This document shows, one piece after another, positions 23,158-35,522 of a stretch of 64,000 nt of DNA. Source of the DNA: Castanea sativa (lineage: Eukaryota > Streptophyta > Magnoliopsida > Fagales > Fagaceae); contig NC_134018.1 of assembly GCF_040712315.1 (NCBI RefSeq), forward strand, positions 5,036,001 to 5,100,000. Reading direction: 5' to 3'. The notes under the pieces were generated by a model. That model was not told the origin of the DNA, did no database searches, and saw nothing but the letters and a program-made list of their open reading frames with translations. Both the position numbers and the translations under genes were made by a program. Every line of letters starts with the position of its first letter. The stretch's first letter is position 1.

Positions 23158-25311
23158 TCAGGCATTAGGGTCGTCTTCAGCAGGCTGGGTAGAGGCATCG
23201 TCTTCAACATTGACATCTTCAGAGCTAGTCTGAAGAAAAGAACTTGCAGCACCTCCAAGTTGAAGGACGATAGGACTGAAATCAACTTCCGAAAACTTTT
23301 CTTTCGCCTCCATGCGAAAGTCTTCAAATCCAGCCGCATAGTTGGCGTCCAGAAGGTCCGTAAGCTCGAAGCCACGAACTCCTCCACGGCCTCGTCCTTA
23401 GCCCTCGCGCAAGGGAATTGCTTAGCTCGTCGGTCTTCTTCGAAAGTGGTCAAGACGAGAGTCCTTTTCCCACTACATCGGCCTTTAATTCCTCGACGAG
23501 GTTTAGAAAATCCTTGGCCGCGTCCTTAGCCTCGGCGGCCGTCTCGGCCCGCTCTTGCACTCATCCTTGACTTCCTTGATCCTCCTCTCCAACGGCGGCC
23601 TCGTCTGTCCAACTCGGTGCAGCCTTGGACGCGGCTATAAACTTGGACATGGCCTGCACAAACAAATAAGAATTTTTGTATCAAGCAAAGTAAACAAGCA
23701 TAAAAAGCTAACGACGGGAACAAATTTCTATCAGGTACCTTGAAAAGATCGTGGACACCCGAGTGCTCAAAATCTTTCAAGGACATGTTGTAGCATGCAG
23801 CCACGTCCTCGTCAGACACTGCCTGTTGGAACCTCTCCCAAGCCAAGCCCTCACTCTCGAGGAGGTTGGGCACAACATCAACGGGAGGTTGGGACGAGGC
23901 AGGAACGCCGATCTTGGACGGTGGAGTGGGAGCAGGCTCAGACGACTCCACGTCGAAGATCTGGACGGACGGTGGTTGAGGAGGAGGAACAGGGACAGCA
24001 GGAGAGACGACCCCAGACTTAGACGACTTCCTGTGCTTGGCCCTTCGACTGGGGAGGTTTTCAAGATTGATGGTTTTTGACAGGCTCCTTTTGTCGCCAG
24101 CAGCAAGACGAGCCCTAATCTCGGTGTCTTGCTTAGGACGCTTGTCTGCGACTCCCTTGCCTTTATTTTCCTTCATTGTAGCCATCCCTAAAATAAATAA
24201 TAATAATAATAAGTAAAAAAAAAAAATGAAGGGAAAAAGAAGTGCAAGACGAGAACTCACGTCGACGGACAGTAATTTCGTGGGCTAAGGCTTCAGGAGA
24301 GGGCTCGGGGCCAAGTCCCCAAGTCGCAAGACGCTGCAAAGTGACCAAAGAGTGGAAGTCCCTCTCTGGATGAAGACGAGCTTTCTGGACGCGTCCTAGA
24401 TGGAATTTGCTCAACGACGGCCTCCTAACACCTGCAATAAGGACGAGGATATTAGCTCAGAAAGATATATAATAAAGGTAGTGCTACGGTAGTGGTGAGC
24501 ATACCTTCAGGACGAAGGTTCCCTAATTCTCCTGTATATGGGGGAAACGAATCCCTGCCCACCTCAGCAGGACGTCCTGCCCAAGGACCTGAGACGAAGA
24601 AAAACTCCGTCTTCCAACTCCTATCTGAGGTAACCAAAGATTTTATTATCCTACAGTCTTTTCTCCTGTGAACGGATAAAAGCCACGAGATTGACTAATT
24701 TCAGAGGGTTTATAGCAAAAAAGGAACTCGTCCACGGTGAGAGGACGATCCCCTTCAAAAACCTCTCTCCACAAAACTTGCATAGAAACAACTAGCCTCC
24801 ATGCATTAGGATTTAGTTGACACAAACCTATACCTAACCTAAAAAGTAACTCCCTAGCGAAAGCATTGAGAGGAAGCCTAAGACCCCCTAGAAGATAGGC
24901 TTCGTAAACCCCAACACCAAAATGAGGTTGGCAACACCATTCATTACGGACGGCCAATCTGGGATTTAGCTCGTCCGAAATTTGGTACCAGCTTCGTAGG
25001 GATGCTAATTTTCTCTCGTCCGTCCTGGCCGGAGTCCCTACAGCACAGCTATAAACAGTCTCAACAACTTCGTCCCCCTTAGTGGGCGAAGAGGCACTAG
25101 AAGGGCCAGCCTTAGACCCTGACAACACTCTCGTCCTAAACTCTTCCTGGATAACTTCTAAGGGAACCCCAGGAACCCCAGAAACATACTCGTCTGAAGT
25201 ATGACCGCTACTACTGCTATCACTACTAGAGCCACTATAGCTGGTTGTATTGCAATACTCGTCTATCTCCCTATCAACGCTATTGCTAGACGAAGAAAAA
25301 ATCTCGGACAT
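23158..25311 (-). CDS. antisense spliced gene inside the Tat element (putative gypsy-type plant transposon protein)
   Basis: Four exons on the strand opposite gag-pol: 25311-24505, 24431-24261, 24187-23739, 23653-23158. All junctions are GT-AG (for example GAAG|GTATG, GTGAGT, AAG|GTACC and acceptors GCAG, TTTTAG, GTGCAG). The start is MSEIFSSSSNSVDRE at 25311, with a Ser-rich N-terminus. A central segment (YEAYLLGGLRLPLNAFARE, then NPNAWRLVVSMQ and FLFCYKP) resembles the plant 'putative transposon protein, gypsy type' domain. Exon 3 is basic then Pro/Ser-rich (GKGVADKRPKQD); exon 4 looks helical and ends in an acidic tail. Exon 1 has a one-base break near 24655. Exon 4 has more frame damage. 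Such antisense ORFs are known in Grande/Retand relatives; their role is unknown. Confidence 0.7.
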
Positions 25312-25470
25312 TGTGGAAATGCAAGGGAAACCTAAAGACGAGCGTAGAGAAAATACAGGCTCCTAGACGACGGAAACTAGGGACGCTGGAATACTCCTAG
25401 ACGAGGCAACGGACGAGAGATGTCAATGAAGGAAATTTGAAAAATGGAGAGGGTATGGGAGGAAATCCAC

Positions 25471-25480
25471 TATTTATAGG
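25471..25480 (-). promoter_or_regulatory. TATA box for the antisense gene
   Basis: CCTATAAATA on the minus strand, about 160 bp upstream of the antisense start codon and inside the element (between the ORF and the 3' LTR). So this gene does not need the LTR promoter. Assigned from sequence and position only. Confidence 0.6.
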
Positions 25481-25682
25481 CGTTGAAAAGTAAGGCCTGA
25501 AACGAAATATCCAATCAGGAAGAGCCGCGTGGCAGCCTCCTCAAAAACCCAAATCGACACAACGGTTGATCCGAGTAAATAATGACGCGTGGCATAATTG
25601 GGGTACCCTTTACCTTGAGACACGTGGAGTACTATATTGAAGCGAGTCCAGAAACCAAAGCGTTTTGGATGACCTATGAACA

Positions 25683-25691
25683 GGGGGCAAC
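25683..25691 (+). other. polypurine tract of the Tat element
   Basis: GGGGGCAAC-type purine run directly before the 3' LTR; it primes plus-strand synthesis in this class. Confidence 0.6.
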
Positions 25692-26376
25692 TGATAGGGT
25701 GCTGATTTAGCCTATCTCCAAGTTGTCCATAAAGGTCGTCCATAACCCGGCTACCATCGTAAACACCCTCAGGAACTTACCCAGAATTACCTCGTCCTTG
25801 TAAGAAGAGTTCTGGACGAGGTAAGCATCACCAGAAGGATACACTCGTCCAGAACGCCAATAACCTCGTCCTGAAGGAATTCGTCGGTTAGGACGAACTG
25901 CCCCTGCGCATACCAGCACACATTCAAGGGGTCCCAGGACGAGGGTACTATACTTCGGCCAGGACGAGGGTACCATACTTAGGAAAATCTTCGAGCATGG
26001 CGTGACAATCCCTTATCCCACGCATAACCGTCAGGTATCCGTTGAGCAACAGAAGCATAACTCCCAAACGGTTATGCAAGTTACACTTGACTCCTACCTC
26101 TCCTCGAATCTAGGAGAAGTTCCAATCTTGATAACCGCCTGTAAGGACACTATAAAAGGGGCTGTCTCAGACAAGGCCAAGGTACGTTCATTTTGACACC
26201 AAAAAAGTTGGAACTCATAACATGGAGAGAAAAACTAACTTCACCATCGGAGGGCTTTCGACCAGCAGCCCCGGTCGCCTTTGATTTGCTTTTCTTTCTT
26301 TTTTCAGGCCGCAGAAAGAACCAGTAGTCCTTTCAAGTCCGAAGCATCCAGCCTACTGATTTTCTTCGCATCATCA
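25692..26376 (+). repeat. 3' LTR of the Tat element
   Basis: 685 bp, collinear with 16277-16960. TATA box at 26151-26157. Followed by the target duplication GTAAA. Confidence 0.9.
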
Positions 26377-26381
26377 GTAAA

Positions 26382-27444
26382 TATTGGGACAAATTTAGAC
26401 CCTAGATTTATTTTAAAGCGGAATTAATCAACTTTAACAAATTATTTACTATGAATTTAGATTGATTTCAAGATTAATTACCAGTGTAACATACACTATA
26501 TAGTAAAGGATTTCTTTTAAATGATATTTTTTTGGTAATGATATAGGTCATGGTTTTTTTTTTTTTTGGATTAGGTAATTTGGGCTGGGATGGGTGTTGT
26601 TGTTGTTGTATTGTGTTTGGACTTTGGAGGGACCACGGGCCCAATGGTTGGGTCAAGTTATTAATTTGATTTGGGTTATTTGGACCAATTCAGATATTAT
26701 TGGGTTCTTGGGACCAATCAAAAAAATTGAGACGGTTAAATATTTTATGCCCAGACTCTAAAATATGAAAATTTCTATATACTATTTTAGAGGCTCTAGG
26801 TCTACCCCATCACCATATGCGCAGTTGAATGTATGGCATAGATAAGTGGATGTGGATTATTAATGTTGGTTCGAAGTACTCTAAAGAAGTGAATTCTTAA
26901 TCTATATACTTGTAAGCTTATCTCTAGTGTGTTCTAATTAGTTTCAATGCTCAATTGGTAGAACTTTTTGTTGTAGAATAAGAGATCTGGATTTATATTA
27001 TGCCTATATTAAAAATAAATCCATTAGTATCATTATAAAAAATAATTATCATTAAGCAAGTGTCATAGATTTTAAATTCTATTGTATCTATTAAAATAAA
27101 AAAAGAAAAGAAAAAAGCTGGTCTCTTCCTCTCATCCCTTGCATTATGGAATATGTCCTCCTTCCATCAAACGAATTTGGGGTTAGGATCTTTGATTTCT
27201 AAATAGTAAGACAAAGTTTATCTTGATAGTCTCTTAGATCCATTTTGTTTTATGTTTTCTCTTCAAATGTTTTTTTTTTTTTTAAATCATAAGTTGTACA
27301 ATAATTAAAACCAAATTCATGTGGATAAAGTGACACTTTTTGAACTACATGTAAACAGCGTAAAACCAGCCCAAATTGTAGGTGATTAAAGTGTAATATA
27401 TAAATAATTTAAACATATACCTCTTTGTTTTGTTACCATTATAG
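26382..27444. repeat. spacer with a SINE (about 26935-27115)
   Basis: The SINE has a tRNA-like head (TGCTCAATTGGTAGAACTTT, box A-like), a degenerate box B (GATCTGGATTTATATTA) and an A-rich tail ending near 27115. Elsewhere AT-rich, no gene. Confidence 0.5.
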
Positions 27445-27621
27445 GGTGGACAAAATTTGCGCAGGACAAAGCGGGGTATTGCTGGAAATTTTTTTCATCC
27501 CTATGAATTGCTAAGAAGTGAGGACTTTGTTTCTTATGTGAAGAAGCTATCTTTGCAAGCATGGTATTCCTATGAGTTGGATTTCAATCAAGCATCTCAT
27601 TCACTACTTAGTCTCAATTAA
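27445..27621 (+). pseudogene. possible orphan 3'-terminal exon, unrecognised
   Basis: A good 3' splice site (pyrimidine-rich stretch, then CATTATAG) is followed by 58 codons with no stop, then TAA. The composition looks protein-like (RGIAGNFFHPYELLRSEDF, VKKLSLQAWYSYELDFNQ). No partner exon is visible upstream in about 1 kb, where the Tat element and spacer lie, and no domain is recognised. It may be the last exon of a gene whose front was lost or lies far away. Chance cannot be excluded at this length. Confidence 0.35.
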
Positions 27622-29592
27622 TGACTTCAAAAAAAAAACACATCTTTTTATTTTATTTTTGCTAATAAAAAAAATACATATTACTAAATTTAAAAGATTT
27701 TGAAAAAGTCAAAATATAATAATCCATAGCTTTGCTACAATGAAGAGAGAGAGAGAGAGAGATTAAGAATTTGTGAAGCAAATCATAGCTTTAGTCTAAT
27801 ATTTGTTTCTTGCTGGAAATATTAAAGTATGGACAAAGTTTTCTTCTAAATTGCTTTGGAGGAATCATTTCTAATCAATTAGGTGACAATTTATAAGATT
27901 ATTTATATATATTATTTAAACTAGCTTGTAACTTATGCTTACGCACAGAAATGTTCAATTATAGTGGTACTAAATTACTAATGATATTAAGCATGGCTTA
28001 TTAAATATATAATAATGAAAGAAATTAGGAAATATAATAAACTTATATTTACATCTATAATAATAATAATAATAATAAAAATTATCATTTGGTTTCGCTA
28101 CTTAGGTATTCTTACAATAACCCTTCTCATCGATCAATATACATAGACTCTCTCAACTTATTGGGGGGAAAAAAAAACTTAATTTTGTTGTTACTTAGAA
28201 TACAGAGGACACATTGTTTTTTTTTTTTTTTTTGAGAAAGAGGACACATTGTTTTTTATTGAACTGTTACAAAATAAATTTCATTTTTTTTATTGTACTG
28301 TTACATAATAAAATTAATGGAGATAGAGTATTTACATTCCCAATTGGTCTCCAAAGAAAATGGTAATGCTCTTGAATTCCTCTCTATTGGGCTTGTTCAT
28401 GGAGATCAATGGCATCGTCAAAACTCCACTTTGAATCTAATTATAATGGCAACAAACAATTATCGTAAGCCCTTAGCATTTATGCTTCTTCAGCATCCAA
28501 ACAAAACAATTTTTCTTTAATTGAACAATGACCAATCTGAGTGTGTTTATCTACTCAATTGGTCTCCAATGAAAATTTTAATGCTCACAAATGCCATTCC
28601 CTTGGGCTTGTTCACAGAGATTTAAGGCATCATTGAAAATCCATTTTGAAAAATCTAATTGTATATGAACAACAGCCAGTTAACATAAGCCCTTTTCACT
28701 TGGATTGCAGCACCTTAGGAAGTAGGGAATCCCAATTAAATAAGAATTAACAATCAAATAAACAGATTCAATCCCTAAATGCTTAAACTACATATATAAT
28801 TCACAAGTATTTGAAGTGCTACCTATAAATTATTATAACTATTATATAATTTATATCTGCCAGTGAGAGTTACTCATTGCGTATACTAATAATGGCTTCA
28901 GAATCCCCCAAAGAAAGTGTCACCACTTCGTATGCCAAAGCATAGGCACATCTTGTGATTGTTCAATTAAAGAAAAATTGTAAGGCATATTTAACTATGA
29001 GATTAAATTTTATACGAATGTGATGTAAACTCAAGTTTTATACCCTTTAATCCCAACATACCACATCATTTTATCACATATAAAAGAATACGTACAATCA
29101 CAGACAATTAATTCTAATACCCATATGAAAATCCAACCAAATTGAGAGTTTATTAAGATATTATTAGTTGTAGTAGGATGCATTGAGTTTTAAGTATAAA
29201 AAAAAAAAATAATAATAAAAAAAAAGATGTGAGAATTTCTTATTGAATGGTGTAAAATATAAGTTTTATACCATATTCTTACCAAATTTGGACTCTTTTA
29301 ACTTTAGGGAGAAGAACAACTAAGATGCTACACTTAGGGATTATTCATTATAGGGGTCTTAGCGGGAGAATTTTGTTTTTGGGTCTTGATTGTGCACATA
29401 TTATGGGTGATTAATGGTCAATAGTGTGAGTGAAGACAGTAATTATTGAGTACTCTATATATGTGTACTCCTCATTCTCACATAATTATGAGTTCTACTA
29501 ATTAAATTCATGATGAGACCTACAATTCATGTGAGATGGGAGAGTACGCATTTATAGTACTCCTGGAGTATTCAATAATGTTCCGAGTGAGA
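27622..29592. repeat. AT-rich spacer with a diverged 216-bp tandem duplication
   Basis: 28336-28500 and 28552-28710 are diverged direct copies (CAATTGGTCTCCAA, TAATGCTC, GGGCTTGTTCA, GGCATC, CATAAGCCC in the same order). A short GA run occurs at about 27746-27762. No gene. Confidence 0.45.
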
Positions 29593-29597
29593 AATGG

Positions 29598-31536
29598 TGT
29601 CAAACCCAAATCCATGAAACATGAATTTAGATGCCTGATTATCTTGCTAACCTTACTTAGCTCAATAAACATAATTTATTTAAACTTAATTCAATAAAAC
29701 TCCAAATAAACAATGCTTCTGATAAACCTCTTATAATAAACAAAATCCACAATTTATAATAATCTCCAAAATATTGTGAAGTCTAAGCGGAAAATAAAAA
29801 TAAAAATAACTACTAATCTTTTCAAAACTCCACAAATTGAAAATAAACTCCACTATATAAAATGTGAACTACAAAACAAAGGTAACTAAAATTTAATGAG
29901 TCTTCAAGTAACACTGAAGCCGCCTACAACTTCCACGCTCTACCTTACACCTCACAAGCGGTCCAAAGGTTCTAATTCCCAACTATACTTTAATCTGAAA
30001 ATATTAATTGATGGGGTGAGCGCGCATCAGTAAGTAATTATACTGAGAATACACAACGGAATAGAGTCAAACAAAGCACGAGTTTGATTTCACAATTTCA
30101 CTCAAAATATCCAATATAGTTTTCAAAACATGTAAAGAATCACTTAATACACATATAATCATATCTTAAAGTCTTTTGGAAACACATACAAATAATTGAT
30201 CAGAGCACAGTGTCACATATACACATCACATATTCTCACATACAATCTTGTGAGCGGATACCAACATCTAACCCTGGTGAGGGATCAACACATATTCTCA
30301 CATCTGATCCTGAGCGGATTTACACACATATATATCGATCAATTCTAAAAACACTCATTTTGAGTCACATATCTCAAACAATAAAGTTTATACAACATAT
30401 AATAATTTTCTCAATATTAACAATTGTTCCAACAATAAAGATATATTAAATATCACAATATCAAATTGAAACATAAATCAAAAGATGCTTGACTCTCTTA
30501 GGGAACGACTAGGAGCGAAGAGTTTATATAAATGTTTTTACAATTCTTGAATAAGTTTGAAAATCCGGTTGCTACAAAAGGAACGTCTTAAATACCATCT
30601 GAAAAACAAGAATATGATTTCGAAATCGTTGGTTTGAAACAATTTAAAGAACAAAAATCTTTTTAGAAAACTTACTTTGAAACTCAATTATTTTCATAAA
30701 ATAGTTTAGTTAAAAATCTTCTTTTAAATGGGTTTTGGACATTCAAATCGTTATTTAAAATTTGAAATTTCTTTTAAAACATTATTTAAAAGCCAATTAA
30801 AATTTCTCTTTCAATAGTGTAAAAAAATGCTTTTTGATAAACTTTTAAAAAAATGTAAGCTTAAAAATATAACTTTGAAAATCTTTAACTTCTAAGAACC
30901 TAAATAACAAAACTTGTGCATATTATGCATAATTACTTACCGCACTCAAATCACTTTCTACGAAAGTCCAGCCAAAATAATTTCCAAAGAGCCTCAAGAC
31001 ACTCTTAAATCGGACCTATAATCAATTATGAAAATTACTCAATATCCTCTACAAAATATAAATTTTACTAAACTATAAAAATTGACTCACTAGTAAAATA
31101 CTTTGCTAAACTAATGATAGCACTAATGCAAAGTAATTTATCAGAACCCAGAGGCAGCAGCTAAAGTTTTAGAGTTTAAGTTAATATACATAACCCCAAC
31201 CAAGCCATATTATATATATATCTACCATAGAAAACTTTACAACTATCCTAATATCCTAATATGTGTATATATATACACAACACGGCATAGCATAAGTCCA
31301 GAGGCAAAGAAACCACCGCCGAAATATTTGACTTCTTCTATTCATTATATATATATATACAAATCCAACTAAAGATCAATAGCCACCTTCTTTGACTTCT
31401 TCTTCAACCAATATATATATACAAATTCAAGAAGAACAATAGCCACTTTCTTTGACTTCTTCTTTAACCTTTATATATATATACATAAATCCAACGTAGC
31501 CCCCTTCTTTGACTTCTCCTTTAACCTTCTTTAACC

Positions 31537-31614
<78 letters not shown>

Positions 31615-32079
31615 CCAATTCAATGAAAGAAGGAGGGCCGAATTGTTTGACTTCAATCTAGGATTATATGTACAGATCCAATGGAAGACTTAAACAAAAA
31701 AAAAATTGATTAGTGAAATCCCACTGGCTCAAATCTAATATCTAATCCAACGGAAAATCTAAACGTTAGAATATAAATTTTAGGATCAAAATCAAATTTC
31801 TAAATAACCTAATAAAATTCTAATTTTTTCTTGTTTCTAATTGAGAGAAATCTTACCTTGAACAATCTGATTGTACTCTTGATTGTACGTTATCTGCTTC
31901 GAGAAAACACTCTTACTCTTAGATAAAAGCGCATTATCTCTTATACTCTGATACGTAGCTTGTATTATAAGATGTGGGGCAGTGGGTAGTGGCTTGAATA
32001 ATTAAAAGAAAGCCTATAGCCCAACAATTATATTTTAAAGAAAACTCTAAAATAAAAAAAAATTATGTGGGGTATTACA
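29598..32079. mobile_element. 2.48-kb solo LTR
   Basis: Begins TGTCAAACCC and ends GTATTACA (TG...CA). It is flanked by perfect AATGG duplications at 29593-29597 and 32080-32084. No internal region, PBS or polypurine tract is present, so it fits a solo LTR left by LTR-LTR recombination. The length and the GGGGTATTACA end resemble long-LTR gypsy families (Tekay-like); that is inferred. It contains a repeated CTTTGACTTCTTC motif and the TA array at 31539-31607. Confidence 0.75.
31539..31607. repeat. (TA)n microsatellite
   Basis: About 34 TA units inside the solo LTR. Confidence 0.9.
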
Positions 32080-32084
32080 AATGG

Positions 32085-32639
32085 TCTATGTATTGTATTG
32101 TATTGTTGTTCTTGGCTTCTATGAGATGTAATATAGTAACTTGAGCTTTGTTATTTGGTTGTAAAATATGTTTTAATCAAGAAATCAATAGGGTCGTGAT
32201 GTATTAAAACGAAATTTAGAATGGGTAAGAAAAAAAAGAACATTGAACTTGAAAGAGATGGAGAAGAATGACGGAACCTTTTTTTCTGAAGGACTTTGCC
32301 AATAATGTTACTCGTGATCGCCACTAAATGCTAAACAGATTGATTCCCACATTTGTCTCTCTACCTGCTCTCAATATCATTATTATTTTTTGCTTATACT
32401 GTTTAGAGATATTAGATGCCTTATGTCTCTTAGAAAGTGAAACACAACTATTGAGTCCACCATAAAAGTGTGTAGGTTGAGATATTCTTACTTTAGGCGA
32501 ATGAGCCTATATTATCGTGTTTTTCTTGACTTCCGTGTTATGTATAAATGCAAGCACAAAAATTTAAGATTCTAGATGGTGCACTTGACGCAAAATTAGA
32601 TTCTAATTTGAAACATAATTAAAGTTTTTCTCAGTCTTA

Positions 32640-32644
<5 letters not shown>
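32085..32644. other. AT-rich spacer
   Basis: No gene or recognisable element. Confidence 0.4.

Positions 32645-32732
<88 letters not shown>
32645..32732. repeat. (GA)n microsatellite
   Basis: About 44 uninterrupted GA units. On the minus strand it is a (TC)n tract. Confidence 0.95.
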
Positions 32733-32735
<3 letters not shown>

Positions 32736-33794
32736 CATATAATTCATTAAAGAAGTTATTTGACTAAAAACAAGCCAACCCAATTACTAGGCGAGTTAGG
32801 CCATCACCTAAAGCCCTAAGTGGAAGAAGGCACCCAAATTGTAAACAATAAGCATACCTCCTTATATATGAGTATTGATTGAGTCTCAAATATTAGCCAA
32901 TAAGTAAAAATTATTGTCAAAGAAAAAAAAGAGTGATACTAAAGATACTACGAATTTTGACATGTCACCATTCATAAAAAAATATTTGAAGAACATTCAT
33001 CTCTTTGAGCCTTAAAATTCTATTGGAAAAAAACTCCAAAATCTCCAAGAATTTCAAACTTCAAAACTCTTTCAAATCAAGCTCCAAATCCTTGAAAAAC
33101 TATTGCATGGAGACTTTGAATAGATAGTACATTCACTCAAATCACCCTTCAAGGTCTTAGAGTTCTACTGGAAGCAAGGTCTAAGGCCTTTAGAAACTTC
33201 AAAAGACTCCAAATCAATGAAGTTCAAAAGATTCAAACCTCTAAAACCCCAAAGAACTTTTATCACAAATTTTCGAAGATGAATAGCATTCAAAGAATGC
33301 ACGAATAACACAAAGAATGAGAAGAATGAGAAGCCTTTAACAAGCAAATAACTAGATATTAATTGCAATTTTGTTAAAAGATCTTTCAATCCATCTTCCA
33401 ATCAAGGTAGATGACATTTTATGTTCGAATCAAGATTGTATTGACACAATTCTCGATATGAAGACTTTTGCAAATAGATCGAAGAAGAGGATTATTCTAT
33501 TGTATAATAGAATGTAAACAAAATTTTTTTTATCCACTCACTCATCAATACAAATTTATATTTGTGAAGGATTTTCATTTCTTAAATATCAAAACTTAAA
33601 ATTTTGTGTTTATAATTATATAAATTATATTTAAATATTTAAACTAAAATTTAAAATATAAATCCATCTTTTTAAATATCTCTATCCAAACAGACATAGA
33701 AAGGCACTACTAATATTCTTCTTATCTGCTTTTATAACGATCTGGAAGGGCTAAAGAACCCCACACAGGCAATCAACATTGATAGCTCTGATTT
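32733..33794. other. spacer, probable retroelement debris
   Basis: Around 33040-33560, AAATC/CTTCAA-rich sequence resembles decayed LTR. No coding evidence. Confidence 0.3.
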
Positions 33795-34745
33795 GTGTTA
33801 AAATACAAGAGTTTGTTTAGACCCCCCAATTAAAAGATTACGGCTAGATTACGGCTAGATTGCTTTTACTCTAACTTATCTAAGTGCGAAACAAGAGTAA
33901 ATAAGGTACAAAAAACCAATAACTACTCTAGTGCATAAACATGAACAACAAACCATGAAAGTAAAGCATAAGAGTAAGAGAAGAAAGATGCAAACACAAG
34001 ATAACACGCCGATGTATTATTGAAGAGGAAATCGAAGAACTCGGCGAAAAACCTCTCTGCCGCCCTCTAAGTGGTAAATCGATCCACTGGACAATAAGTT
34101 GGGATACACAAATAGCAAGAGACCCTCTGGGCTTAATCTATCCAATGCACCTAAGCCCTCTAAGCTCCTACTCCAACAAGGCTTCTCGGAACCGTGTTTT
34201 ATCTAGCTTTCCGGATCCCGCAATACGCCCGATTGCATCCACCAAACCTCACCATCTTCTTTTAGCAAATCCCCAAAACTTCCCAAATTCCAAAACACTC
34301 TCTACACTTTGAAAAGGTGTGTGTGTTGTAGAAAACCTATCTAGGGTTTTTCTCTCTGAATGGTCTTCTTTCAATTTCTGTGGGTAATAAGGGTATATTT
34401 AGTATGAGTGAAGGGTAAAAAAGTCACACTTAAAAATCCTCTAGGCAGAGAGTTTCGCAGGCATCTCATGGGAAGACCTTACTTGTGAGACACTCACGAA
34501 ATTCTCCAGACTGGCACGACTTTTCAACTTCTAGCATGTGCTTCTCACGTGGCTCTTTCGCGGGTTAGCTTCTAGTGAGACACTCGCAAAATCCACTGAT
34601 TCTTCATTTTATGCTTGATTCTTCACCAACTTAAAACTAAACTCAATACAATAAAATCCCACAAAATACAAGGGACAAAATTAAAGCAATTACAACACTT
34701 TTTGTCATGGAATAAGGCCAACATAAAATATAGTTGTAAATCACA
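33795..34745. repeat. LTR-like sequence of moderate GC, ends unresolved
   Basis: A block with GC higher than its flanks (33990-34330) starts near TGTGTTAAAATACAAG. It holds a CTCTGCCGCCCTCTAAG-type stretch and ends in AT-rich sequence. Style and length fit a copia LTR or solo LTR, but no target duplication was found. There is a small direct repeat, TTACGGCTAGA twice, at 33838-33863. Confidence 0.35.
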
Positions 34746-35522
34746 ACTTTACAAACATAATCAAAGGCAATTATGTAGTGACATTTTGTTGATGTATATA
34801 TAAAACTGTTGGAACTTTGCCACCAAACAAAGAAAAGCACAATACTTAATAGGAAAAGAAAAGAAAATGCGAAAATAAAAATTGTAGGAAAGAAAAAGAA
34901 AAAGAAAATGGAAGAAAAGAATAAGAGGAAAACCCAAAAGGACCTTCTAATAAAGTATATACATAAAAAGGAAGAACTTCATGAGTAGAGCATAAATTTT
35001 TGTCATGTGATGCATTTTTTTGATATTTCTTTTGGTTAGCCATCTATCTCATCTCATAGTTTGTGTCTTGTGACACTCTTCTTGGAAAGGAAAATAGGTA
35101 CATTGTCCATCAGTATATTGGCATATAACTGTTAGAAGAACTTTGCCACCAAACAAAGAAAAGCACAACCGTGAGAGAGAAAGAAAGGAAAAAGGAAGAA
35201 AATAGGAAAAGCCAAAGGACCTTTAAGGCACAAGCTCAAGCTTCGTTGGATGCTGTAAAGAGATGAGCATATTTACGCAAAGGATAGATATAAGCATTGG
35301 TTCTTGTCTTGATACAATATTATGCGTCTAGTCTTTGTTTTTAATAAAATGCTTCCTTTGTCTATCTTATTTCTACACCTTTTCTAGGAAGATATGTTTT
35401 AATAAAAGTTATATTGAAAACTAGAGCATACAAACACATTTTCCTCATTTCTTCCTAGACTCTCAATCTGCCGCCTCTTTCAGTCTCGCTCTATAGAAAC
35501 TCTCTCTCTCTCTCTCTGTAAG
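34746..35522 (+). promoter_or_regulatory. NLR upstream region with an internal direct duplication
   Basis: AACTTTGCCACCAAACAAAG and following GAAA-rich sequence occur at about 34808-34960 and again at about 35140-35235, roughly 330 bp apart. Just before the start codon is a CT-rich leader (about 35499-35518). No clear TATA box was chosen. Confidence 0.5.

Larger units (their letters stand above)
16277..26376 (+). mobile_element. full-length Ty3/gypsy retrotransposon, Tat lineage
   Basis: 10.1 kb bounded by LTRs of 684 and 685 bp and by a perfect 5-bp duplication GTAAA (16272-16276 and 26377-26381). Order: LTR, PBS-like TTGGCGCCGTCTGTGGGA, gag, protease, RT, RNase H, a second RNase H of the kind found in Tat elements, integrase, an untranslated tandem-repeat region, an antisense spliced gene, polypurine tract, LTR. 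The extra RNase H and the large post-pol region with an opposite-strand ORF place it in the Tat group (Tat/Retand/Ogre/Grande relatives). Gag-pol carries many small indels, so as assembled it is not autonomous, although the LTRs look young. Confidence 0.9.
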
